Origin: Anarhynchus alexandrinus
Taxonomy: Eukaryota; Chordata; Aves; Charadriiformes; Charadriidae
NCBI GenBank assembly: GCA_008711295.1
Contig: VUYV01000158.1
Span: 36,094 to 100,093 of the forward strand
Length of the DNA stretch: 64,000 bases
Reading direction: 5' to 3'
Below the pieces are notes generated by a model. The model worked only from the letters and a program-made list of their open reading frames with translations, was not told where the DNA came from and did not search any database. The position numbers were made by a program, and so were the translations under genes. This document shows positions 50,601 through 60,875 of this stretch, in pieces (position 1 is the first letter of the stretch; each line of letters begins with the position of its first letter).

Positions 50601-51536
50601 AGGGTGTCATTCAAGGGCCACAGGACTGCCAGGTAGGGAGGGCCACATCGCACATGGTTCTGACCCTGCTCTCACTCAGGATAACGCTGCAGAAAAGTCT
50701 GCTTATGGTTCTCAACCTGGGATGTTGGTTATCTGGTAAGGAAAAAAGAATATATCAGCAAACGCGATAATGTAATTGCTAACATATTTTTTTTTCTTTC
50801 TTGGGCATCAGTTTCCTGGATATGATGCTGATCTTGAGAAACACTGAAAACTTATAGAATGAGGTGGAAAGTGTTGAATTATATTTAGGTACTTGTAGCA
50901 TTCAATCAGTTCAGTTACTAAAGTGAAGTCCATAGAAAAGGAGGGGTAATAAATCAAAACCAGAAAAAGTAATGATAAAAATACTTTTTACAATTATTTT
51001 AATGCTGTGCTTTTCTGGGCTGATATAAATAATTTTGGAGTGGGTTAGAAACTTTCTGTTGATTTTGAAAACTTCCACTTGAGCTTTGAATCAGCCCAGG
51101 GACTGCAGGCCAAGTATTTGCTTAGGGTGCTTCCCTTTTCCTGTGTAGAATAGTATTGCAGGCTAACTGCAGCCACTAGACCTTCAACTGGCTGTCTTCC
51201 TAGAGGACAGCCTTTGGAATTGAGAAGGAAACTGCTACTGATGCCTGTGGTCACTAGAGTAGCTCCTATGTACTCGTCTGTCACTGCTTTCACAAAGAGC
51301 CAAATGTGAGCTTTTCTCTTCTTTTCAAAGAGAAACAATAAGTGGTTAGTGACTGCCTCGCAGTGATATGGTCATAATTCCAGTTACTGACCAGTCAATA
51401 ACCCTTACAAAAAAATAGGACCAAGAGGGATATCGAGTATAGGTTAAATGTAACGTTTAGTATCAGAACTGAGAACTGAAAATGTTCTGGAGATAACCAG
51501 GCATGTAATTTAAAGGTGAGAATGACAGCAACCTAG

Positions 51537-51568
51537 AAAATTGTAATCCTGCTTGCGATTACAATTTT
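51537..51568. repeat. Perfect inverted repeat: 12-bp stem, 8-nt loop, containing TAATCC
   Basis: Arms AAAATTGTAATC and GATTACAATTTT match exactly around CTGCTTGC. The left arm runs into TAATCC (51544-51549), the CRX/OTX core; the right arm supplies an inverted GATTA. It lies 3.8 kb upstream of RP1 exon 2. Confidence 0.85.
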
Positions 51569-51873
51569 AATCACTGATACATTTTTCTCATGTGGCCTAA
51601 TTTTGCCTTCTTAAATTTTCTGGGCTGATTTTGTATTCCCCAATTTTTCTTTGCAAATGGTTTATATAAAAACAACTGTTTTCCAAATATTAAGGCTAAA
51701 TTCTTATCACATCATTTTAGTAGCTTCATGGATGGCAGTCAAGCTGCCCAAGCAAATGGATGAAAAGTGTTTCTGTGTTGATATTGATTGCCATAGGATT
51801 GTGATAATTTTTTGTGCCTTGTTAGCTTTAAGTCTGAATTAAACATCATTCTTATTGATGACTATAACCAACT

Positions 51874-51900
51874 ATATGATATGATATGATATGATATGAT
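51874..51900. repeat. (ATATG)5.4 pentanucleotide microsatellite
   Basis: Five perfect ATATG units plus two bases, uninterrupted. Confidence 0.95.
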
Positions 51901-52651
51901 GACGTGGATCGCCAACTATAAAGTTGGTGATTTCTTCTATCTTTTCAGAATATATGGAGTGTTTGTAGTACAAGAAGGAATGCAGTGGAACTTTTAAGTT
52001 ACATGTCTGAACAAGAGCTTTGTAAGCCTTTTGAAATCTTCAGAGAATTAAGGGGCATTCACACTGTCAAATGGTGACACTTGTTTATCATCTTCAGCAG
52101 GTCCCAGAAGTATTCTCCCTTGGGTCCCAAATTCTAGTGGTACACAGAAGCTACTGATGCATCAGCTGGTTATCGAGAGTGGCTTTGCGCACACTGGCAG
52201 GCTAATGAGGGTAGCAACGATATTTTAAATTCTGCACTTAAAAGAAAACCAACTCTATAAAATTCATGTATAAGTGGTTAAGTTATAAGACATCAGAATA
52301 ACACAGAATTTGCATTTGTTCATCTTCTGAACAAGTGTAAACCACAGAATACTGACTGGGATATAAGCAGTACAATAGCTAAAATAGATTAAGGACCTAA
52401 ATAATTATATTAATGTAATATTTAAGAAAGCAACGTGTATAGTAAAATATCTGTGCAAGATTATAATTTAATGTTTAATACAGTTTCATGTCCACCCTAT
52501 GAAAGTGGAACTGAAGCAGTATTTTAAAACTTCTGTAAGCATTGAATTCTCTACTCAGGAAAATAGTTAAAAACTTATGGCATGCAGTGGTAGCGTCTAC
52601 TGAGCAGTGTTTTTGTTACTGTTCTACACAGCTAGTTTTGAGAGCTTGCTG

Positions 52652-52663
52652 TAATCCTGATTA
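52652..52663. promoter_or_regulatory. Candidate paired homeodomain site TAATCCTGATTA
   Basis: Two TAAT half-sites in inverted orientation (TAAT, four bases, ATTA), the left one being TAATCC, the preferred core of K50 homeodomain proteins CRX and OTX2 that drive photoreceptor genes. It lies 2.7 kb before RP1 exon 2. That it is functional is inference; short sites arise often by chance. Confidence 0.25.
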
Positions 52664-55351
52664 AGCAAAGAAGCTCCAAATCAGATTATACATCTGGTAG
52701 CAATTAGATGGAACAGTTACCATCCGGGGACATAGTATTTCCACTGGAAAAAGAAAAAAACCCCACATTCTGTGGTATAATTAAACAGTTAGACGTAATC
52801 GTCCTGTCTCTATATTCATACACATTTGTAATTGTTGCACTGCCTTTTTTCCAATGTGTTGAAATGAAGAATGCCTCAGAGATGGCAAAACTCTTTCAGA
52901 CTGTCATGTTTTATTGAGCGTTGTGAAAGAAACTGTGGAACTATTTTCATTGTGATAACTGAATAAAGAAAATATGGGAGAATCTTTAGCACAGAGAGGA
53001 TCATCTTGACCAAATGATTGCACAAAAACAAGAATTAATGCCATGAGATAGTTAATAAATAGTGTCAGAAGGTGAGTGGTGGAAGATCCATGTTAACATA
53101 TTTAAAATTTATATCACTAAAGAATTTAGTTTGGAGGATAACCTTACACTGATAAGAAAATAGATTAGATGACCTATGTTCCCCACCCACATTTTTATTT
53201 TATGTGGTTCTGCGAGTCTCTTGAGCAATCTAAGTAAACAGAAAATTATATAAATGAAATATTTAAAAGGTAAATAGGGTTTAAAAATAATATAAGAGGA
53301 CTTGCTGAATGAGATGTTACACACTCTGCTCTGAACAACAGCTACCTGAGGTGAACCTGGTCTGGTGATTAACATTAGCTGAGATTAAGCAAATGGATTA
53401 TCATGTTTTTTCTAGCTGAGTGCACTTGGAATAAGACTAAGGATGTTCATTTCATGTGGCACAGACAAATACATGTACAATTTATAAATCTCTGAAAACA
53501 CGCTAACTACTCTTTTATTTACATGGGATGTGACTGTGGGTGAGTATGATGAAATTATATGCAATACTTACCAGCTATATGGCATTAGATGTATTCTTCT
53601 ATATTTAGAACAAAGTGTTCCACTTAGAGTCTGTATAAAATTTAGTAACTTTGATATGTTGATTATTCATTTGTTGAAATGTTTGCTATTTGTAAAATGC
53701 AATTACAAGGTATCTGAAAGATGCATAAGTAATTTCCACTATTAAAATTAATACTAGAATGTATTCGTATGTGGTGTCCTATGCAAGCATCAATTCTCTG
53801 CCAAAACGATCTGTTTTATCATTCATTTTATGTTTTGCTATGGAAAACTTCTTTTTTGTAGTTACTTTTGTGAATGCAAATTATTTCATGTTTATAATGA
53901 AAACTGTCTTTTTTCTTTATATGTGTATTCTCTTTGTTTGTTTTGGATTTTGTTACTTCCACAGTGTCAAGATTCAGTCTAATAATTACCTTTATGTAAA
54001 ATACATTGTATTTCTCTTCCAAATGTTGATGCTTACATAACTGGATGTTTTACTCAAGTACAAATATCCAGAACAACTTCCGAGAGGCTAATTCAAAAGA
54101 GATTATTATCGGTAGTCTCATGAGAAAATCTAACCATTTTATCTCTTGTAAGAGTGAATAAGCATACAGTTAGATGAAATTCCCCTCCATTTTCATAAAG
54201 GGTGAGAAGTTGTAGTACAAAGTAGCTGAGGAACTATGTCTGTTCATTTCTGTCTCTGGCCATTATTGATGATGACTTAAGTTTTCTCCCCTTCCCCAGA
54301 GATCCTGGACTGGACTCTGTTAGTGAGCTCAAGTCTTCTTGGCCAGTTAAGTGGGGTAACATGACATTCAGTTCACTGAAGAACTTTATTAGTGTCATTG
54401 CTGCTTTCATTGGAGTAGAGCACTTGCTCTGCAAAGAGAGTAGGAAAGTTTGTGTTGTAGCTAGCAATAAAAATGCCCTTATGGATTTCCTCTGGGAACA
54501 TCAATATAAACAGAATGACGCATGAGGCATAAAATGGCTGGTTCAAATTGTGTCCCTAGTCTTAACTCACCTGTCAACCTCTCAGTTTAGAAGTGTAATG
54601 ACAATTAGGCAGCTAATGAATAGATATGTCAAAAAAGAGGAGCAACTATAGATCTCAGTGATTTCAGTAGAAGTGGAGCTCCTCCCTACCGCAGAAAGGA
54701 AGCCATTTCTCTAGCTATCATGGACTGGGTTGTATCAGTTGCTGCAGCCAAGCTTGAAAATTTCTTCCTGCATATTCCTTAATTAAATAGGTACAGTTTT
54801 TTCAATTATTATTATTTTTAATATTTTTTTATTCTAAATGGAATTGTAATTGCCTAAATCAATCTTTGTGTACGTCATTCTAGTGCAGACCTGTTTGGTT
54901 ATTTTTCAGTTTTAGCACTTAGAATGAGTACAATTTACAGCATGAATAATGTATTAAAATGAGACATTTCTTCCTGTGCTTTGATCATTGTTCAAAATAA
55001 TGAACTTTTTAAAAGTTCCTAATCTCAGTGAAGGCAAAACACCCAAGCGGAAAACAGTGCATTTTTGGAAAAGCTGTAAGAACACAGTAAGATAAAATCT
55101 TGTAAAATCTGTCTTTATTTGAATCTTGACTGTCTTGAAACACAGTAACATTTTCTTATCAGTTTCAGAACTGAAGTATGTAGTAGTAAAATATGTCAAA
55201 ATATTGTTTTCCATAGCTCCATTAAGAAAAATATGTAGTAGCCAGAAGAGATTGCTCCCTTAGTCAATATGGTGGCTACATCAAGGTGACATTGTCAAAG
55301 AATTTAATTTACATTTAATTTAATTTTACATCCATCTCCTCTTTTTTCCAG

Positions 55352-56002
55352 ATTGCTGTCAAAATGAGTGAAACACCTTCAACTAGTTACTCTGTGAATC
55401 AGCCAAACTCCTCCGAGAGTGAACAGAGTTTATCCACGCGCCACTTCAATGTTACTGAACCTGTTGTGGCAAAACGGATCTGTTTCTATAAAAGTGGGGA
55501 TCCTCAGTTTAATGGGATCAAAATGGTCATTAATAACCGGTCTTATAAAACATTTGATGCCTTGCTGGATAGTTTGTCCAAACGGGTCCCATTACCTTTT
55601 GGAGTAAGGAATATTAGTACACCAAAAGGGAGACACAGCATCACCAATCTGGAGGATCTTGAAGATGGAAAATCTTATATTTGCTCCCATCAGAGGAAAA
55701 TGAAGCCCATCAACCTGGAACGGGCTAGCAGAAAGCCGCTGCCCTGGCAGATCAGCAGACCTGTCAGCGCTCGCCGTCGAGCTGTGCAATTAGCAAGGGA
55801 GAATGAAGATGGACTTGGCCATCGAGAAAGCAAAATAACAACTCCCAAAAAGATGCTTGTTTTCAAGAACGGAGATGTAAGACTCAGACGCACCATAGTT
55901 CTGGGAAAGAAAAATACACAAACCTTTGAGGCCTTTCTGGATTATATGAGTGAGTTAATGCAATATCCAGTCGTGAAACTATATACCACTGATGGCAGAA
56001 AG
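55352..56002 (+). CDS. RP1: RP1 exon 2: start codon, DCX1 and most of DCX2
   Basis: RP1 is a microtubule-associated protein of the photoreceptor connecting cilium and axoneme that stabilises axonemal microtubules and helps align outer-segment discs. The exon follows a TCTTTTTTCCAG acceptor (AG at 55350-55351) and has 12 nt of 5' UTR. The ATG at 55364 opens 213 codons. The exon ends on a whole codon at 56002 before a GTGAGA donor. The first doublecortin domain is about residues 36-118 ([17 protein letters not shown], then [20 protein letters not shown]). The second starts near 162 ([10 protein letters not shown]) and reaches [11 protein letters not shown] at the exon end. The N-terminus [14 protein letters not shown] matches mammalian RP1 in style. 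Human exon 2 codes for slightly fewer residues, so no truncation is seen. Reading on past the donor gives 18 intronic codons and a stop at 56057-56059. Confidence 0.96.
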
Positions 56003-56596
56003 GTGAGAATAAAGATGAGTACTGAAAAGTCTTCTATGATTTCTTCTAGATTATTTTGAATTGAAAAGGGGATTTTATCAATTATAAGCTTAGAACACTG
56101 TCCTGGTGTAAGATCTGAAGTGCTGAATTTCAGCTGTTGCCTTTCTATGCCTTTTCCCGTTCAGAAAGGCTACTAGCTTGGAGAAGATATACTGGAATCT
56201 TGCGATCGGAGAGAAGCAAGTGAGGACATTTTATCTTAAGTCATCATGAAAAAACACTTTTTCTTATTCAGGCCTCTTTCAGGCATGCTCTGAATTCTAT
56301 ATATTTACCCATTTACACAGAAACTTCCCTTAGTCTTAATGCTGTTTATCTGTGATTTTTAATGTTTTGAAAATATAATAAGTAGCATCTAATAGCAAAA
56401 CATAATTTATCATTACACAAATGCAGAGTGTTTTGCCATTAATGACTTGGGACTATGACTGATGACTATGGAACTAATTGTTTGTTATAGTTTTCAAACC
56501 ATGGATCAGATTCTGTACCTCTAAACCCAGTTGATGCAGCACTAATAATCCTGATTTTCATCTCACATCCTGTTTCATATAATTTTACCTCTCTTA

Positions 56597-56631
56597 GTGT
56601 TGTTTAACCACTCTATGTGTTGTTTAACCAC
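56597..56631. repeat. Duplicated 15-mer GTGTTGTTTAACCAC, 20-bp period
   Basis: Two identical 15-bp copies at 56597-56611 and 56617-56631 within intron 2. Confidence 0.9.
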
Positions 56632-56850
56632 AGAAAAAAGGACTTGTGATTATACTTAACAGGTATCTAGAAAAACAATTCCATGCAGAGGTTCAAGAGT
56701 TCAAGGGAAATCTTGTGTTTACCCTCCATTTGATGAAATTCTGTATTAGGTTGGGAAACTGTCCATAGCACTTATAAGTCAGTGAAGTGCAGTTTGTAAG
56801 CCTTATCTTGCAACATATTTTTGAACATAAATTCAAAACTGTTAGACAAG

Positions 56851-56951
56851 GCTCTGAGCACCTTGATCCAGTCAGACCTGCTTTGAGCAGAGGGTTAGAC
56901 TACCTGACCTCCAGAGGTCTTTTCCAACATATATTGTTCCGTGATTCTGTC
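56851..56951 (+). mobile_element. CR1 LINE 3' tail in RP1 intron 2, plus strand
   Basis: About 100 bp with GCTCTGAGCACCTTGATCCA, GAGGGTTAGACTACCTGACC and CCAGAGGTCTTTTCCAAC. It ends in TTCCGTGATTCTGT, the CR1 3' terminal pattern. 5' truncated. Confidence 0.92.
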
Positions 56952-57394
56952 CTATTCCTCTGAGGCAGCACAGGCCAAGTACTTGTGGTGTATTCTGAAT
57001 TTCTCCTTTCTTCCTCCAAACACGTGTTCGTATGCATACTTACCTCCCAATGCACATTCTTATTTCATGGCTATGAACAGTCACTGTGCAACAATGAAAC
57101 AAAATTACATATGCAAACGCTTAAATTATAAGAGAAATTTGATCTGGATCCAGGTGTTGCTTCTTGAAGTCTTTTTCTAATATATATCTATAACAAGACA
57201 TACCCTCACAGAGATAGGAATTGCCTTGTAGGAACTGAAATATTAATTCCATGCTGTGATACATATTTAATAGCATGCTGCAAACTAATGTAGAGACTAA
57301 GAAGTGAAGATACTAAAGCATGAAAGGGATAAATCTCTTACATTATTTTTGTGGTTACTAAGGCAGAGAATTTAATGTTATTTTTTTTTTCCAG

Positions 57395-57566
57395 GTTCCT
57401 AGTCTTCAGGCCCTGATATTGTGCTCTGGACCTGTAGTCGCAGCGGGGAGAGAGCCTTTTAAACCAAGCAATTATAATTCTCTTGGGTATTCACAGCCTG
57501 CTAAATTGCTTGGAATTGCAAATCGTGTGTACCCAAAAGCAAATGCCAAGTCAGAAAGTGAAAATA
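57395..57566 (+). CDS. RP1: RP1 exon 3: end of DCX2
   Basis: 172 bp coding 57 codons (residues 214-270) plus the first base of a split codon. It reads [20 protein letters not shown], then [20 protein letters not shown], then [25 protein letters not shown] closes the second doublecortin domain and KSES is the conserved exon 3 end. The donor is AATA/GTAAGT (57567 on), a near-ideal splice site. Phase 1 at this boundary matches exon 4 starting with TG, together making ATG (Met271). The length fits the human exon. The ORF runs on into the intron as an artefact. Confidence 0.95.
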
Positions 57567-57718
57567 GTAAGTTCTTTGAATTAATTTTTATTTTATTAAT
57601 TGGTTTATCTCTCTCAACATAAGACATAAACCCTGACAATCTTACTAGGATCAAGGATATTTAAAAAGGCCAGTTGAGACTGTTTATATCTGCTCTGACT
57701 CCTTTATCCTGTATAAGA

Positions 57719-57748
57719 ATATATATTTATATATATAATATATATAAG
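57719..57748. repeat. AT-rich dinucleotide repeat in RP1 intron 3
   Basis: Interrupted (AT)n with one TTT break. Confidence 0.85.
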
Positions 57749-59958
57749 AATCTATATTTATCCTTTATAAGTAAGATCAAAGTGTTAATGTTCTTTTTAA
57801 AATGTAAGTTTCTGCTAAAATGCTAGTATGCATATTTTCTTTCAAATGGACTTATTTAGAACATGGATGCAAGTCTATAAGTATATTTTATTTTAATGCA
57901 CTAGGTTGTCATTGTTATTAATGTTTTTGTGTCACAGTTAATAACAGCAGTGTTAAAAGAAAACCCACGGGTTAATTCAGGCTCTTAACTCACTGAATTT
58001 CTTCAGCAAAACTTTTGTGCAGGTTTCAGAACTTACCTTAGCAAGTGGAAGTTTCAATTGTCATTGTCATGACACATGACAAGTGTCTATGCTCCACATA
58101 AGCAGGAAAAACATTATAGCACCCATCGACTCACAAGCTCATCATGTTTTTGAAACTGCTTTTGTCTAAATGGAGTGTCATCCTTTCCTATCTCCTCATG
58201 GCTGTGATACATGTTTTTTGGGTATGTTTGGGAAAAGATACGCAAATATGTACTTTCCCTTTGACTGCTCACGTGGTTGTGCCACTGACAAGGTCAGCAA
58301 GAGTGCGGGGTGGTCAGTGGGTGATCAAGAAGACGAGGAGCTGCTGGCGAGAAGCCAGGTTAGCTGAACAGCTTCAGGTTGAGGGGAACAAAATGCTGTA
58401 GTAGCAGAGCTTTAGGTCGTGTGGGAATCCTTGGCATTAGAACATCCTGTAGGGTAGAGGTACTGTCTAGGGGGAAACTTGTTTAGTCCAGAGGTTCCTT
58501 GTACTCTTGATATAGTTGCATGCTGTCCTGGACAGCCCAGGAAACATTGTAATTGTTTGTGTACTGAGACTTTCCATGGTAATCTTGACTGTGTCATGGA
58601 GCACACTGATAGATAAGACACTCAGCTTGCATTTACTTGAAGGAGTTTCTTCCACATCCCTCGCAGCTTATTATGCCCCCACTAAACTATTCATTTTAGT
58701 TTTTCTCAGCCTTCATGTTCTTTGACTTGCACAGCTTGAGAGCCGTTTGTAGAGCATAACTGATGCTCATGAGAGAATGAACACGAATATTTTGAGAATG
58801 AAAGTTCTGCAGAAACAAAAAATCCTATCCAAATTTTGCTTTGAGCCAGAGAATGAGCCTTGCAATGGTAGAAAATGTGACTAGATAAGAATCTGATAAG
58901 CTCCCTCTTCTAATCTTTGGTTAACAGCAACTACAGAAAAAGAGAGAAAAAAACAACCTCTTTTTGTCTTTAACCTGAGAAATTCAAAAGTACCCTGTGT
59001 AGGAGACACTATTGATGATGTGAGAGTGTGAAAAATAAAATTTCAGGCACTTCATTCCAGTTACATTTCATGAAGGTAGAAAAGGTGAAATTTTTACTTT
59101 GGGAAATGCAAGGTAAGGTCTGTGTTAGAGACGTTAGTACAAACTTCTATTTCTGATTCAGTTCATGGGAAAGCATGTGCATGGGAAACTTGCAAGGCTC
59201 TCTGCCTTGAAATTAGAGACACCTATCTATAGTAGTAATATGTTAACTGTGAAAGTCTTGACATGAGACCATTTGTGACTCACTTGAGCAGAAAAAAAAC
59301 AACTTAAATTCAAGCAGTGTAGATGAGTTAGTATCATGTGTTAAATACCTTTCTGCAAGTGAAACCTTTCTATTCAATGGTGGCTCCTATATATTTAGGT
59401 ATCAGTAACAGCTGAGGATTTCTTTGTGTGGGTGTACATACACTGTTTCGCTTGCACATGCAGAACTTCTTGGGAGACAGCAAAACTTTATTTTTATCTC
59501 GTGTTCTATCTCTCACCTCTTCAGTGACAACTACTAGAGAGAGATGAAGTATAATTTTTTTAACCCTCAAGTTACTACAGAGTAATCAAAACATATTTTG
59601 GGAATATTTAATGTGTACACAAACACATGTTGGGCGGTACTCAAAATTCATTGAAGTCTGGAGGTATTCTCATCGTCTTTACTGACTTTTTCACCATCGT
59701 CTACAGTACTGTAAATTAACATGTATCTCAGAGTGTTGTGATTTAAATTCAGATTTTATAAGAAGTTCAAGTGCTTCAATTTTTACTTCTCTATAGAAGG
59801 TCAGTCCAGGGGACTGGATCTGTACCCTTTATTCATGTGTGTCAGTGACACTACTCACACTAATTACTCATATGCTGCAGATTGTTGGATTAAGCCCAGG
59901 GAGATATATGTTCACCTTGACTGACACATTTTAGCACTAACTGTAAAGACTAATAGAA

Positions 59959-60373
59959 AATCATAGAATCCTCTAGGTCAGAAGGGACCTTTAAGATCAT
60001 TGGGTCCAACCATCAATCTAACACTGCCAAAACCACCACTAAAACATGTCCCTGAGCACCACATCTACCCGTCTTTTAAATACCTCCAGGGATGGCAATT
60101 CCACCACTTCCCTGGGCAGACTGATCCAATGTTTGATAATGCTTTCAGCGAAAATTTTTTTCCTATAATCCAATCTAAACCTCCCCCGGTGTAACTTGAG
60201 GCCATTTCCTCTTGTCCTATCGCTTGTTAACAGTGAGAACAGATCGACCCCCACCTCTCTACAACCTCCTTTCAGGTAGCTGTAGAGAGTGATAAGGTCT
60301 TCCCTGAGCCTCCTTTTCTCCAGACTAAACAACCCCAGTTCCCTCAGCCGCTCCTCGTAAGACTTGTGCTCTA
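59959..60373 (-). mobile_element. CR1 LINE 3' fragment in RP1 intron 3, minus strand
   Basis: About 415 bp antisense to RP1. The plus strand starts AAATCATAGAATCC and GGGACCTTTAAGATCATTGG. The minus strand codes for RT carboxyl-end pieces ([20 protein letters not shown], then [20 protein letters not shown]), with a frame break further on. It is the same subfamily style as the copy at 12155 and has kept a longer open stretch, so it is perhaps younger. Confidence 0.94.
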
Positions 60374-60875
60374 ATGTTATATTAATGACCACTAAGGCAT
60401 GAAGAAGATGCGAATTTGGTAGCTTCAAGTCCAGACAAGTGAGAGCCTGTGAATCTCTTGAAAGCTTCAAGACAACCTCAGCTCCCAACTAAGTATAAAA
60501 TGAGAACATTTAGTACTTTTTTAGGCTTTGGAGCTTCGTCTATAGCTCTGCCGTTAGAAAGAACCTATTGCAAAATAATATAAAGTGGAAAAGTAGTTAA
60601 ATGCTTGAGTCTTTCTTAAAAATTGGTTATATTTCCGTCTCTAACAACCTCTTAAAATGAATAACAATATTACCCATGTTTTTTCTCTTTACTTTCTAAC
60701 AGCGTTAAAACAAACAAACTAAATTAGTTTCCTTTGTACTAATTTTTCTCCTTTTTTCTTTTCTCTTCCTTTGCTGCCTGTCTGCTGTCTGACCATCTGC
60801 ATCCTTACACATGATAATTGTCTGCTCTACTTTCCACCTACTGAATTTGGGTTCTTGCAATGTAATTATTGGTAG

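Larger units (their letters stand above)
47604..55351. other. Intergenic / presumed RP1 upstream region; noncoding exon 1 not located
   Basis: No protein-coding sequence recognised. In mammals RP1 has an untranslated exon 1 several kilobases before coding exon 2, so its promoter and first exon probably lie in this interval. I see no unambiguous TATA box/exon/donor combination to fix it. Notable sites are the hairpin at 51537-51568, the ATATG repeat at 51874-51900 and the paired homeodomain site at 52652-52663. A faint MIR/CORE-SINE-like piece is possible at 49035-49110. Confidence 0.55.
56003..57394 (+). other. RP1: RP1 intron 2
   Basis: 1,392 bp, phase 0. Donor GTGAGA; acceptor an uninterrupted T10-type tract and CCAG (AG at 57393-57394). 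It contains a CR1 tail (56851-56951) and a 20-bp tandem duplication (56597-56631). Nothing in it suggests an extra coding exon. Confidence 0.9.
57567..60875 (+). other. RP1: RP1 intron 3
   Basis: 3,309 bp from GTAAGT to GGTAG. It holds an AT microsatellite (57719-57748) and an antisense CR1 fragment (59959-60373). The acceptor lacks a proper pyrimidine tract; a strong C/T tract sits about 80-130 bp upstream (60745-60796) instead. A better-looking acceptor, TTTCTAACAG near 60693-60702, is followed by an in-phase stop, so it cannot feed the known frame. In mammals alternative retinal RP1 exons exist in this region; none is evident here. Confidence 0.88.

Noticed and set aside
53759..54040. 93-codon frame rich in Phe, Val and Leu resembling a membrane protein
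   Set aside because: T-rich DNA naturally yields hydrophobic codons; no start context, signal motif or homology.
56003..56059. Extension of RP1 exon 2 by 18 codons to a TGA
   Set aside because: Intron read-through past a good GTGAGA donor; exon 3 continues the doublecortin domain in the right phase.
60685..60702. Alternative RP1 exon 4 acceptor TTTCTAACAG
   Set aside because: A better pyrimidine tract, but joining it to exon 3 meets a TAA within a few codons, so it cannot make the conserved protein.
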